Shown here: positions 12,309 to 23,359 of the stretch, piece by piece
Position numbering within the stretch: position 1 is the stretch's first letter
Layout: each line of letters begins with the position of its first letter
Assembly: GCA_033977485.1 (NCBI GenBank)
Contig: CM066989.1
Location: 96,615,887-96,679,886, forward strand
Reading direction: 5' to 3'
DNA: 64,000 nt
DNA from: Hydrangea macrophylla
Taxonomy: Eukaryota; Streptophyta; Magnoliopsida; Cornales; Hydrangeaceae
Position numbers and translations under genes: made by a program
Notes under the pieces: generated by a model
Databases searched by the model: none
The model's input: the letters and a program-made list of their open reading frames with translations, nothing else
Told to the model about the DNA's origin: nothing

Positions 12309-12974
12309 CTCCCTGATTCTTGAGGATGTTCCCTGCAGTATTCCAGGACCTTTTGTCTTAAGATGTGTTATCATTCTGTCCCAAATAAATGCTCAGTTTG
12401 TCAAAACAGTTTTAAAACTAAGGCCCTAAGGCATTTTCTTTCAATACATTTTGCAAACCATCTTCAATGCTAATACCATTGAGGATGCGAGTCTTAACTA
12501 TTGAATTAAACCGCTTTTGCGTATTTTAATTTAACTGTGATGATATGGTCCCGGTCATGAAAGGGCCATGGATTCTTTATTTTTAGAGGAATACGGAAAA
12601 CTGTAGGTAATGTACTCCATTGTGCTTCAAGGCAAATGCATGGTAGATGGCTAGGTTACTGCGGATTCGTGTAATCCCAACACTTTCTTTTAAAGTTAAA
12701 CACTCTAATTTTAAGTACTGTTTTAATTAGCTAGTTAGATTGTTTAGTTAATTTTAATTATTTTCATTAGTAATCCTAGTTTGTGGAACTTTGTGTTCTG
12801 CACCATCGTTCAAACTTGTTCATTTTATTTTGCTTTCTTTTAGAGGATAGTCTAATTCAATAGGTCAGCACCTTCCCTGTGGGATCGACCTGGTCTTACC
12901 AGATATTACTTGCACGTCTACCTACACTTGGGTATTGCACAAGAGCGCACAAGATTTTCTTCGTGTCAAGTTTT

Positions 12975-12992
12975 TGGCGCCGTTGCCGGGGA
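12975..12992 (+). other. primer-binding site, Asp-tRNA type
   Basis: TGGCGCCGTTGCCGGGGA is complementary to the CCA-ended 3' terminus of plant aspartate tRNA and lies 6 nt after the LTR. It is typical of Athila elements. Confidence 0.9.
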
Positions 12993-13106
12993 AGGCGACG
13001 ATCAATTCTTTAGATTACCTCAGTCTCTCTTCATCTCTTTCTTTTTTTCTTTTCTTTTCTTTTCAGTTCTTTAGGTAAGTTCTCACCCTAGGGACTCTCC
13101 TAATTC

Positions 13107-16100
13107 ATGTCCGAGAATTCTATTGAAGGATTTTTTTGGAAACCCTTTCTACCGCTCTGACTCTGATAGTTCCATCAACCCGATAGTCACTCCAACTGCA
13201 TCAATGGATGATCATCAGAGTGAAAATGGTGACAATGTTGTGGTGCCAATTGATGAGGCACTCCATCCTCTTTGCGATCTTATGCAACCAGAACATGCAC
13301 CTACGCCCTCTTGCATTCAAATCCCACCGCATAATGGCGAATTTCAGTTTCGCAATGGGATGATTCAATTGCTTCCCACTTTTCATGGGATGGAAAGTGA
13401 GAAGGCGTATTTACATGTCACCGATTTTGAGGATGTTTGCAAAACATTCTCACAAAATTGTCCTAGGGAGGTGACGCATTTAATGCTATTCCCCTTCACT
13501 TTGAAAGATAAAGCGAAGGCGTGGCTTCACTCCCTAAAGCCTAATTCAATTTTCACCTGGCATGCGATGAGCACCGCGTTTCTGAAGAAATTCTATCCTA
13601 CTCGCATGACCACAGACCTTCAGCGTCAAATTAATTCCTATAAACAAAAGAGCAATGAAACCTTCACACAAGCGTGGGAGCGTTTCAAAGATTTGCTTCT
13701 CTCATGCCCACACCATGGGTTTGAGAAATGGCGAACTATCAGCTTCTTTTATCAGGGATTGAATGGTGAAACAAAGAAGTTGGTGGAGACAATGAGCTCG
13801 GGACCATTTCTGCGAAAAAACACTGAAGAGGCTGAAGCCCACTTCGAGTGGTTAGCTGAATACGCTCATGAATGGTCAAATTCTGACAATATCTCACGAT
13901 CACAGATATCCTGTGTAGAGGAGAAAAGCCTATATCAGCTAACCAATGAAGATCGCCTCATGACTAAGTATGCAGAGCTAGCAAAGAAGGTAGAAGAGTT
14001 AAGTATGAAAGGAGAGAGTTCTAGGCAAGTCATGCCTGAAGAACCATGTGGCACATGCAACATGTTGGGACATACAACTCAATATTGTCCTAATGTGCCA
14101 TATTTTCAAGAGCAAGCCCCTGTAGAAATGAATGCTATGCAAGGTTTTCGAGGGGCGGGGAATTCCAACAATAATTTTCAAAGTAATAATAGATGGAATC
14201 ACCCCGGTTTTGATTGGAGAAATAACGCTGGGGCCCAAAATCAATATCAACAGCAGCCCTACAACAACAATCAATATCAAGGGCAAAACAATAGGCCGTC
14301 CCAGCATTACAATCAAAACAGAACTAATAATTACAATCAAGCTCAACCCTCCAATGCACCACAAACCAATGCCTATGTGCCCCCGCACAAGAAGGTACAA
14401 GAAGAAGAGCCACTTGCTAATGCCAATCTAACGCAGCAACTCATCCAAATGATGAGTAAAATGTCTGCCACGTTAGAGAGGATAGATGCACAGCAAGAGA
14501 GCTCAGGAGGAACATTCCCTGCCCAACCACTTCAGAACCCCAAGGGACATAACAATGGTCCTAACAATCAAGAACATGCTAAAGCTGTGACCACACTGAG
14601 AAGTGGAAAAATCATAGAGAAAAGCATACCTTTGTCCACTCCCGAAGTGTACAAAGAGGGGGAAGGGTTGGAAGAAGAAGTTGAGCTACCATCTACTCGA
14701 GAGGAGGAGCCGTCTACTAATGACGAACCAATAAAGCCAAACATCGAAGCTCCTAGAGTAGAAGAAGAAGTTGAGCGAAGGCCTGGAAAGGAATCTGTTA
14801 AGGAGGAACCACCAAAATGCCCCTTTCCAGCACCTTATCCTCAACGGTTGAAGAAACCCAAGAATGAGACAAAGAATCAGGAGTTTTTGGAATTGTTTAA
14901 GCAAGTTAAGATTAACCTTCCACTCCTAGATGCTATCAAGCAAGTGCCGGCCTATGCTAAGTATCTCAAAGATCTATGCACGGTCAAGAGGAGGCAAAGC
15001 GTGAAGAAACATGCTTATGTCGCGTGCCAAGCTAGCGCGATCATTCAAAATGAGTTGCCTCCAAAACTCAAAGATCCCGGTACACCTACTGTCTCATGCA
15101 GAATTGGGAATCAAAAGATAGACAACGCACTCCTCGATTTAGGAGCAAGCGTGAATCTGCTGCCATATTCAGTCTATAAACAGCTAGGGTTGGGTGAACT
15201 CAAACCCACTCGAGTTGCTTTGCAATTGGCAGACAGATCTGTGAAGTACCCTAGAGGGGTATTAGAGGACGTCCTGGTCCAAATAGACTCTTTTGTATTT
15301 CCGGTGGATTTTGTGATATTAGACACAGAACCTGTGTCTAATCCTGGTGCACATATCCCGGTTATCTTTGGACGGCCATTCCTCAACACTATTGATGCCA
15401 CAATCAAGATTAGAAGTGGTATCATGACAATCGTATTCGGGAACATGACATTGAATGTCAAGATCTTTTCTAATCCCCGACCTGAAGAATACGATGATGA
15501 GGAGGAAATCCATTACATAGACACGGTCATTGAAGATGAAGTTGACTTGGTCGACTACAAAGATCCTTTGGAAGTTGTGATGACTCAATTTGGCGATATC
15601 TATCAGCCTGCAGAGTCAACTCCATTGGATGCTGACCTGAACCAGACGTGTCTTATGATGGATACGATAGAGGAGGATAGAGCCGATTGCATGTGGGTAA
15701 CGCCATATGAACAACTGCCTCCTAAAACCAAGTTGGTAATGCCCTCTAGTTTCCAGTTCCCAGAGTTAGAATTGAAGGAGCTTCCAAAAGAGCTGAAATA
15801 TGCATTCCTAGGGACTGGAAAAACTTATCCTGTAATTATTTCATCGGCTTTAACTCATGAACAGGAAAGTAAGCTAGTGGAAATGCTGAAAAAGCATAAA
15901 GATGCTATGGGATGGACAATTGCTGACCTTAAAGGCATAAGCCCATCCATATGCACACACAAGATATATCTGGAGGAAGACGCTAAACCCTCAAGGCAAA
16001 TGCAAAGGCGTCTGAATCCCAACATGCAAGAAGTGGTTAAAAAGGAAGTGCTTAAATTACTTGATGTTGGGATGATATATCCAATATCTGATAGTCCTTG

Positions 16101-18669
16101 GGTTAGTCCTACCCAAGTAGTTCCAAAGAAAGCTGGCATAACGGTCATCCCAAACAAAGAGGGTGAATTAGTACCGACACGTGTCCCCACTGGATGGAGG
16201 ATGTGCATTGACTACAGGAAGTTAAATACTGTGACCCGAAAGGACCATTTTCCTTTGCCATTCATGGATCAAATGCTAGAACGTGTGGCGGGTCACAAAT
16301 ATTACTGCTTCTTGGATGGATACAGTGGGTATAATCAAATTGAGATTGCTCCTGAAGATCAGGAGAAAACCACGTTCACGTGTCCATTCGGTACTTTCGC
16401 CTACCGACGAATGCCATTTGGCTTATGTAATGCACCGGCTACCTTTCAGCGGTGCATGCTAAGCATTTTTAGTGACATGGTCGAAAACATCCTTGAAGTT
16501 TTCATGGATGATTTTTCAGTATTCGGCCATAGCTTCGAAGATTGCCTCAGCAATCTCGAGCAGGTTTTAATGAGGTGTGAGGACAAACACCTAGTCTTGA
16601 ATTGGGAGAAGTGTCACTTTATGGTGACCAAGGGTATAGTTCTAGGCCACATAATATCCGATGAAGGAATCCAAGTGGATAAGGCTAAGATCGACATAAT
16701 ATCAAATCTACCTGTCCCCCGTACAGTGCGAGACATTCGTTCATTTTTGGGGCATGCAGGTTTTTATCGTCGATTTATCCAAAATTTCAGTGCAATCTCT
16801 CGACCCCTTTGTCAACTTCTTGTCAAAGATGCACCTTTCGAGTGGTCAGAGAGTTGCCAAAAGTCCTTTGAGGATCTAAAAGATCTCCTCACCTCCGCAC
16901 CTATAATACAGGCACCCGACTGGAGTTTGCCTTTCGAATTAATGTGCGATGCTAGTGATTACGCTATTGGCGCAGTCCTAGGCCAGAGGAAGGACAATAA
17001 GCCGCATGTGATATACTACGCCAGCCGAACTTTAAATGAAGCTCAAATGAATTACACTACTATTGAAAAGGAGCTGCTGGCCGTAGTATTCGCTCTGGAC
17101 AAGTTTAGGTCTTACCTGATAGGGTCGCCAATCGTCTGTTTCACAGATCATTCGGCCCTCAAGTATCTTTTGTCAAAGAAAGACGCTAAATAACGGCTTA
17201 TTCGCTGGATACTCTTACTCCAAGAGTTTGATTTAACAATCAAGGACAAGAAAGGAGTAGAGAATGTGGTTGCGGATCATTTATCCCGGTTGACTTTTAC
17301 CGATAACACTGAATCCCAATCCATTAAAGATGAGTTCCCAGATGAACAGCTACTGGCAGTAAGTAGTCTGCCTTGGTATGCTGATGTGGTAAACTACCTT
17401 GTCACGGGTGAGACACCGACTCATTGGTTAAACCAAGATAGGAAACGGTTCCTCTCGTTCGCGCGCCATTTTTTCTTTGATGACCCATACCTTTTCAAAT
17501 ACTGTGCTGATCAGGTCATCAGGCGCTGCGTCCCCAACGAGGATATAACCGTAATATTAGCGTCATGCCATTCTGAGGCATGCGGTGGCCATTTTGCGTC
17601 ACAGAAGACCGCACAAAAAGTGTTGCAAAGCGGTTTTTACTGGCCCACAGTCTTCAAAGATGCTTATTCCTTTTGTAAGACATGCCAACGCTGTCAAAAG
17701 CTTGGAACCATTTCTAAAAGGAATTCTATGCCTTTAACCCCTATCATCACAATTGAGATATTTGATTGTTGGGGCATAGATTTTATGGGCCCATTTCCCA
17801 AGTCGAATAACTGTGAGTACATACTCCTTGCTGTGGAGTATGTATCCAAATGGGTAGAAGCGATACCAACGAGACGCAATGACCACAGAACGGTCATGTC
17901 ATTTCTCAGAGAGCATATTCTGTCTCGTTTTGGTACTCCGAAAGCTTTACTAAGTGACCAAGGCAAGCATTTCTGCAATAAGCCCTTGGAGTCACTTCTC
18001 AAGAAATATGGAGTCCATCATAAAATCGCTCTTGCTTATCATCCACAGTCAAATGGGCAAGCACAATTGGCTAACCGAGAAATCAAGCATATTCTCGAAA
18101 AGACGGTTAGTTCCAATCGAAAAGACTGGGCATACAAATTGACTGACGCACTATGGGCATACCGTACTGCTTATAAGACGAATCTTGGTATGTCCCCGTA
18201 TAGACTAGTTTACGGGAAAGCTTGCCACCTTCCTGTTGAAATTGAACATAAAGCTTATTGGGCGACACGCTCATTGAACTTTGATATTCAAGAAGGAGGT
18301 CAGCTACGCAAGCTCCAACTTGCAGAGCTAGAGGAAATACGACGAGATGCGTATGACTCTGCAAAGTTGCATAAGGAAAAGTTGAAGGCTCGTCACGATC
18401 GTACGATTTTTCGTAAATCATTTGAGCCGGGGCAGAAAGTGTTGCTGTATGATTCTCGCCTCCATCTTTTCCCAGGAAAACTCCGTTCCCGGTGGACAGG
18501 CCCGTTCATCGTAAAAACTGTTTTTCCACATGGGGCGGTTGAGATTGTCAATCCAAAGAACGATGAGTGTTTCAAGGTCAATGGCCAAAGATTGAAGCCG
18601 TTCTTGGAGAATTTCCACACTAAAGTTGAGCACATCCAGCTGGATGAGCCCAGCTATTCCACCACTTAA
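13107..18669 (+). pseudogene. Athila gag-pol polyprotein, one internal stop and a start-proximal frame shift
   Basis: One frame runs from 13123 to 18669 with a single TAA at 17191-17193. Domains (residues counted from 13123): gag about 80-240; CCHC knuckle from C309 (CGTCNMLGHTTQYC); aspartic protease DLGAS at D672 and IFGRPFLN; reverse transcriptase with LDGYSGYNQI and FMDD at 1127-1130; RNase H with D1276, E1317 and D1342. After the stop come the integrase HHCC finger (CGGH...CKTCQRC), catalytic D (17779), D (17956) and E (18079). The protein makes the capsid and copies and integrates element RNA. The nearest upstream ATG (13107) is one base out of frame because of a T7 run at 13131-13137; the first in-frame ATG is at 13204. 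All catalytic residues are present, so decay is minimal. Alternatively the T7 shift could be a sequencing error. Confidence 0.95.
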
Positions 18670-18826
18670 AAATCCAAAGTGGAATTCCAACTTCTTGTTG
18701 TATTTCTTTTCTTTCCCTGCATTTTAGTTTCTTTCTTTCTTTTGTGTCTAGTTTTTTGTTCGTTCTTTCGTGTTTGTGATTTAGTTCTAATCCATTATTC
18801 CTTAAACCACTCTGTTGCAGGTGAAT

Positions 18827-19753
18827 ATGCGAGGTGATGATGTCCATTCAATTGGTTCTTGGGCTGATTCAGAATGTTGTTGTGGCACCTGGACTGAGGG
18901 TGAACTCATACCTTGCCCCTTGCTTCATCAAGATCCTGTTGCTCATTCTCTCATTGATGCTGCTCAAGGGTACATTCCATATCCACCAGCCCTCCTGGAC
19001 ATCAATCCATACGAAAATATGGGATTTCAGGATTACGAAGAGGTGGATGAGGAAGAAGACCTGTATATGGGACGAATGGTGGATGATGCACTCATGGCAC
19101 AGTGGGAAAATGACGATATGTGGGAGCCATGGGAGGATCATGTCCTTCAGGATGTCGTCCCAGATCGCCACAATGCCGTCTTTGTTTTTGTGGATGACTT
19201 CCTTGTTTCTGAGTTGGTCCCATACTGTTATGTGCACCTGAGCTACTTGCTATTCAGGCTCCAATGCCCCTTACCAGCCAGTGCATTGTGGGAACCTATG
19301 CCAATAGTGAGGTTGGGACTTGTCACAGTTCTTTGTATTCTTGTTTCTTTTCTTTGTTTTTCTTTTTGTGTTAATTTGTGTTTCTTGTGTTCTGTTGTTT
19401 TAATTTCAGTTTGTTGTCTTTTGTCCAGGATTGTCACTATGTTCCTGAATGGCATCCCGGTATTCCTTCCACATCAACTGATTCATGGTCTTGGGCCCTA
19501 CATAAGGCCCCCACTCACTCCGCCGCGAGAGGACAGTCCGTTGCGCATTCACACTCCGTTATCCTTGTCTCCATCAGGATCACCTCTTGCATGGGCTTTC
19601 AATTCCTTGGAGACTCCAGACTTGTTTGATGATGTCCTTGCTGCTTTTCGATTGTTCTGGGAAAGGGAATCATCGAGTTTGGACTTCACTGCTGAAGATT
19701 CGGCGGATTATGAAGAGATTGTGGAAGAGGAAATCTTTATACTCGAAGACTAG
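18827..19753 (+). CDS. Athila acidic ORF downstream of pol, function unknown
   Basis: The open frame of 308 codons starts six bases after a clear splice-acceptor-like CTGTTGCAG (ending 18820), so it may be expressed from a spliced RNA. The N-terminal half is acidic and aromatic (for example NPYENMGFQDYEEVDEEED). The C-terminal part is proline/serine-rich (LTPPREDSPLR, LSLSPSGSPLAWAF) and ends very acidic (DYEEIVEEEIFILED). Between them, residues about 163-205 are strongly hydrophobic, encoded by a T-rich stretch bounded by GTGAGG (19308) and TTTTGTCCAG (19429). That stretch could be a membrane segment of an envelope-like protein, the older view of Athila ORF3, or simply an unspliced pyrimidine-rich intron, which I think likelier. 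No family match recognised. Confidence 0.55.
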   Translation: MRGDDVHSIGSWADSECCCGTWTEGELIPCPLLHQDPVAHSLIDAAQGYIPYPPALLDINPYENMGFQDYEEVDEEEDLYMGRMVDDALMAQWENDDMWEPWEDHVLQDVVPDRHNAVFVFVDDFLVSELVPYCYVHLSYLLFRLQCPLPASALWEPMPIVRLGLVTVLCILVSFLCFSFCVNLCFLCSVVLISVCCLLSRIVTMFLNGIPVFLPHQLIHGLGPYIRPPLTPPREDSPLRIHTPLSLSPSGSPLAWAFNSLETPDLFDDVLAAFRLFWERESSSLDFTAEDSADYEEIVEEEIFILED

Positions 19754-20091
19754 TGCTACATTTCAGTTGTTTCTGTTCAATTTCAATTCTTCTTTAGCAA
19801 CTGGAGTGTAATCCTTGACAAAATGTTTTTGGTTTTAGTTTTAGTTTTATTTTTTTGGTTTTTTTTAGTTAAATAAGGTTTTAACCACAGTTGGGGATGA
19901 TAATGTTGCAATTTGGATGCAATGATAAAGTTTTATTTATATATAAATTGCAATTTTCTATTCTGGGGATGAATTTCTGTCCTACATGCTTGTTCTTCAA
20001 CTATTCTTTCAGTCTCTCTGCATGTCCAGATTTGTTTTTGATAGTTGGGTGTGATGTGGTTCATATCCCAATGAATTCTGGAATTTTTGTG

Positions 20092-20210
20092 TTCGATCGA
20101 TCGAACCCAGTTCGATCGATCGAAACCTGAATGTTCAAGCGCTTGTAGTTTACGTTCAATCGATTGAAGGATTTGTGTTCGATCGATCGAACATACTTCG
20201 ATCGATCGAA
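20092..20210. promoter_or_regulatory. palindrome array 3 (six 14-bp sites), upstream of the accessory gene
   Basis: Sites start at 20092, 20111, 20134, 20155, 20178 and 20197 (steps 19, 23, 21, 23, 19; mean 21). Four sites are the exact consensus TTCGATCGATCGAA; 20155 is the palindrome TTCAATCGATTGAA. Immediately downstream lies ATTTAAA (20217), TATA-like, then a CT-rich leader. This looks like an internal promoter for the gene at 20755-22167. Confidence 0.85.
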
Positions 20211-20408
20211 CGTAGCATTTAAACGAGGCGTCTTCAGGACACCTCTTCATTTCCCTCACTCTCACTCTCAATCGCTCGAAGACAGAGGAGAGGGCGACTC
20301 GGCAAATTTTCGTTTCTGGCATCCAAAAGGGAGCCCTGATCAATCTTCTGATCATCCTCATCGTCATCTCATCATCACTTCCATCTCCACTGCAGGTTCT
20401 ACACCGAG

Positions 20409-20745
20409 GTAGGCCCCACTCATTTGTTTTTTTTCTTTTCCTCTATGTTCGTGTTAGAAAATCCCAAGGGGGTGTCCCCTTGGTCTTAGGATCATCTTTT
20501 CTTAGCGTAACTTAGGTTTTCTTTTCGTTTCTGCGGTTGCTGAACACCGCTGTGTTCGATCGCTCGAACTGGTTTCGAGCGATCGAAGGGGAGATGTTCG
20601 ATCGATCGAACAATTTTTTCAAGCGATCGAAGTCTACTCCAGTTCGATCGATCGAACTCAGTTCAATCGATCGAACTCCAGCAGTGTTTGTTTTGTTTCT
20701 TTTTCTCCCTATTCTTATCTATATCTTGTGTGGTCTTATTTTCAG
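20409..20745 (+). other. probable leader intron of the accessory gene, containing array 4
   Basis: The donor is CCGAG|GTAGGC at 20408/20409. The acceptor is TTATTTTCAG|GACTACC at 20745/20746, after a pyrimidine-rich tract. Length is 337 bp. Removing it places the leader 10 nt before the ATG at 20755. Predicted from splice-site consensus only. Confidence 0.55.
20555..20675. promoter_or_regulatory. palindrome array 4 (six 14-bp sites), inside the leader intron
   Basis: Sites start at 20555, 20574, 20597, 20618, 20643 and 20662 (steps 19, 23, 21, 25, 19; mean 21.4). Variants keep the palindrome class, e.g. TTCGATCGCTCGAA and TTCAAGCGATCGAA. It ends 80 bp before the accessory ORF. Confidence 0.85.
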
Positions 20746-20754
20746 GACTACCAG

Positions 20755-22167
20755 ATGAATCCAGTGACGGGCTACCATAAGTCTAAGCCCCTCGACCGTA
20801 CTATACCAGATCCGGTACCTGCTCACGGGTTCCGGAATAACGAGGATAGGGTTTGGTTCGAGCGGTACTTTCAGACACGGATGGTTATGATTGAGCGCCC
20901 TATTGAGCACATCTGGACTGAGAGCCCGTGGTTCCTCACACGGATCCGCTCTATGCCTCACTGGTTCGATCTCCTGTCGTTGGCCAAGAGGGTCAACCTA
21001 TCCTGGATTAGAGGTGCGTGTGCGACGATGATCAGCGACCCGTTTACACCATTCACCTACCATGCCTTCTTTCGGAGCCGGCCGTTCATCATCAGTCCCG
21101 CCACCGTTTCCGCTGCGTTGGGGGTACCAGAGGTACCTGATTATGTTTGCCCCCACCGGCCTGATGCACCAGTGACCCCACCGTCCGCTATTATCCGAGA
21201 GCTCACTGGAGGCGCTGTTCCGTCTTGGGATGGCGATGCTTTGATCGAGGACCACTTTCTTACTGACGACTACCACATGCTTCATTTGGTCCTCAGCAAT
21301 TGCCTCCTAGTGACGTCCTATCGAGAGAAGATCGCGGCTTGGTATGCGCGAGTCTTATATGCAGTGGGGACGGGTCAGCCTGTTTGTATACCACGCCTAT
21401 ATATTGATTTTATGGTCCACCCCACCCGTTATATCTCGTCCAGGAAGCACCTGAAGGGTGCTTGGGCTATTCAGAGGGTCATGGCTGATGCCGGGTTCCT
21501 CGAGCTCGCTGGGGATGATATCCGCCCTTCTCCCCGCCGATTTAGCGAGGCGGCTGCTCGCCGCTCCGATGCCCAGAAGAGGAAGCGAAAGGGGAAAGGG
21601 ACAGCGAGGGTGAGGGGGAGGAAGAAGAGGCGTGGCGGTACAGACACGGAGGCCGGAGCTTCAGGGACACCCACCGAGGTGGAGGAGCTTGATTCGGATG
21701 ATGAGGACGATCCAGTTGCTGCGGTTCAGCAGTTTGAGCTGCGACAGCGGTCGCAGACTCGTGCCCAGGGAGAGTCTTCTTCTTCTGTGCCTCTCCCGAC
21801 AGTTCGCGAGCTATTATTGGAGGAGAGAGAGGCCAGGATTAGACTCGAGGGCCGGATGGATCAGATCCAGACTTTGTTGGAGTCCATATTGATTCAGATA
21901 GGGGTTGATCAGGCTGTTCACTCTGCTCACCATCCCACAGCCACCCCGTCTGCTCAGACTGCTGCTGATCCATCTCATGTTGATACTCCTACAGATCCAC
22001 CACTTCCTGATCCATCATATGCTGCCCCAGCTTCTGAGGCTGCTGATCCTGTTTCCACCACTGCTACCGAGCCACCCACTACTGCTCCTACTACTACTGT
22101 ATTGCCGCCTGCTCCCATCGACATCCCTTCTGATGTAGCCGATGATACGCCGTCTGGGGTCGATTAG
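20755..22167 (+). CDS. Athila accessory protein with putative plant transposon protein domain
   Basis: The intact frame of 470 codons was started at the first ATG (MNPVTGYHK) after the predicted splice acceptor; the open frame itself begins at 20728. Residues about 30-260 resemble the family annotated as putative plant transposon protein (as I recall, Pfam PF20167): FIISPATVSAALGVPEVPDY, DDYHMLHLVLSN and LYAVGTGQPVCIPRLYIDFM match that pattern. Residues about 273-295 form a strongly basic KRKRKGKG/RGRKKRRGG patch, a likely nuclear localisation signal. About 350-380 is a predicted coiled coil (LLLEEREARIRLEGRMDQIQ). The last 90 residues are proline/threonine/alanine-rich. I see no signal peptide or membrane segment, so an envelope role is unlikely despite its env position. 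Palindrome arrays flank its promoter region, suggesting that it is controlled by, or controls, those sites (inference). Confidence 0.75.
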   Translation: MNPVTGYHKSKPLDRTIPDPVPAHGFRNNEDRVWFERYFQTRMVMIERPIEHIWTESPWFLTRIRSMPHWFDLLSLAKRVNLSWIRGACATMISDPFTPFTYHAFFRSRPFIISPATVSAALGVPEVPDYVCPHRPDAPVTPPSAIIRELTGGAVPSWDGDALIEDHFLTDDYHMLHLVLSNCLLVTSYREKIAAWYARVLYAVGTGQPVCIPRLYIDFMVHPTRYISSRKHLKGAWAIQRVMADAGFLELAGDDIRPSPRRFSEAAARRSDAQKRKRKGKGTARVRGRKKRRGGTDTEAGASGTPTEVEELDSDDEDDPVAAVQQFELRQRSQTRAQGESSSSVPLPTVRELLLEEREARIRLEGRMDQIQTLLESILIQIGVDQAVHSAHHPTATPSAQTAADPSHVDTPTDPPLPDPSYAAPASEAADPVSTTATEPPTTAPTTTVLPPAPIDIPSDVADDTPSGVD

Positions 22168-23322
22168 TCTTAGTTGGGGAGGTGGTATTTATGTATTTTT
22201 GGTTAGTAGTGTACTGATTTTTGTTATATTTTTGGTTGGTTGTATGTGTGGTGGTTGTGGTTGTATTATTTGGTTAGTTGGTATTGTATGGACAGTATTT
22301 TTCACTGCGTTTATTTTATTTTATTCTGTTCATATTCCAGTGGTTTAGTTTGTTTGGATCATGGTTTTATCGTATTATTGTTATCTATTGATCCTGTCTG
22401 TTTTGGAGATTGTGTTATACTTTTCTATACTAGGTTGCTCGCTTGAGATCATCAATTTGCTCCATACAGGTGATACCCATCTATGTTATTTTTTGAAAAT
22501 CAACTTCTGGGGACTTTGTTGTTTTCAGTTGGGGGTAGGAGATACTAGATAGGTATACACCTGTAATGATCAGGTTTTGCACTTGGTAATATTTTAAATT
22601 TAATGAGAACACAGTCTGTTGAAAATTTGAGAATTTTTTTTATTGAATCGTATTGATAGAATAACTTTGAATAACCTCTCCTGCTTGTTAATTAGACAAT
22701 GATACATTTGTAGTATTCTTATCTTTTTATGGATTAAATCCACGCGTTTTTCTGTATCACTGAAATGAATTGCATCTGTAAAGCTAGTATGTACCCAATA
22801 CTTGTGCACACTAATTAGCAGCCATGTAGAAAACCTGAAAATTGAGTTAAAATGAATATTGTACGAAAAGAACAAGTAGTGGAAGCTAATAACCCTTTGT
22901 GAGCTTTTGAGCCAATCTTCATTTCTGAGGGGATTCTCATACATTGTCGAATGGTTTTTCTTGCGTATACTTGTGAATTCGTTGTTAAGTCTCAGTTTTT
23001 TTTTAAAAAAGTTTTGACTGTTTGTTAGAGGAGAACGTTCAGGATTTACCAATTAAACTCGATGAACACTTAAGTGCTAAAAATTGAAAGTTGAGAAAAT
23101 GATTCAAGCCATCGTTTACCCATTCCTTTACCTAATATAGCTCACCCTCATTCATTGAATCATTTCACCCCTGATCCCACCTCAATTAAATATTTCCAAT
23201 AAAATCACAAGAATCCAAATCTTTGATCTATACCTTGACCTCATTGAACCGTTTGATAAATTTGTTGAGAATGAGTCATCAAAGTATGTGAAATGGAAGG
23301 AAGTTGTTGTGGGGATATTCCA

Positions 23323-23359
<37 letters not shown>

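Larger units (their letters stand above)
11331..12968 (+). repeat. 5' LTR of the young Athila (1,638 bp)
   Basis: It runs from TGCAAAGCGG to TTCGTGTCA. A TATA-like TATTTATA lies at 11763-11770. One six-site palindrome array lies just upstream (11584-11693) and another about 420 bp downstream (12190-12308), in the expected transcribed part. Confidence 0.97.

Noticed and set aside
12075..12374. Minus-strand frame with FDRSN/SIDRT repeats, also at 25019-25318
   Set aside because: Same artefact of the palindrome array in both LTRs.
19933..20367. 144-codon minus-strand frame across palindrome array 3
   Set aside because: The frame is opened by the repeated palindromes (IDRT/FDRSN repeats) and has no family resemblance; similar frames appear at every array.
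22600..23052. 150-codon minus-strand frame in the Athila 3' region
   Set aside because: Lysine/phenylalanine-rich AT sequence with no domain; the region is conserved with the older Athila at DNA level on the plus strand as noncoding sequence.
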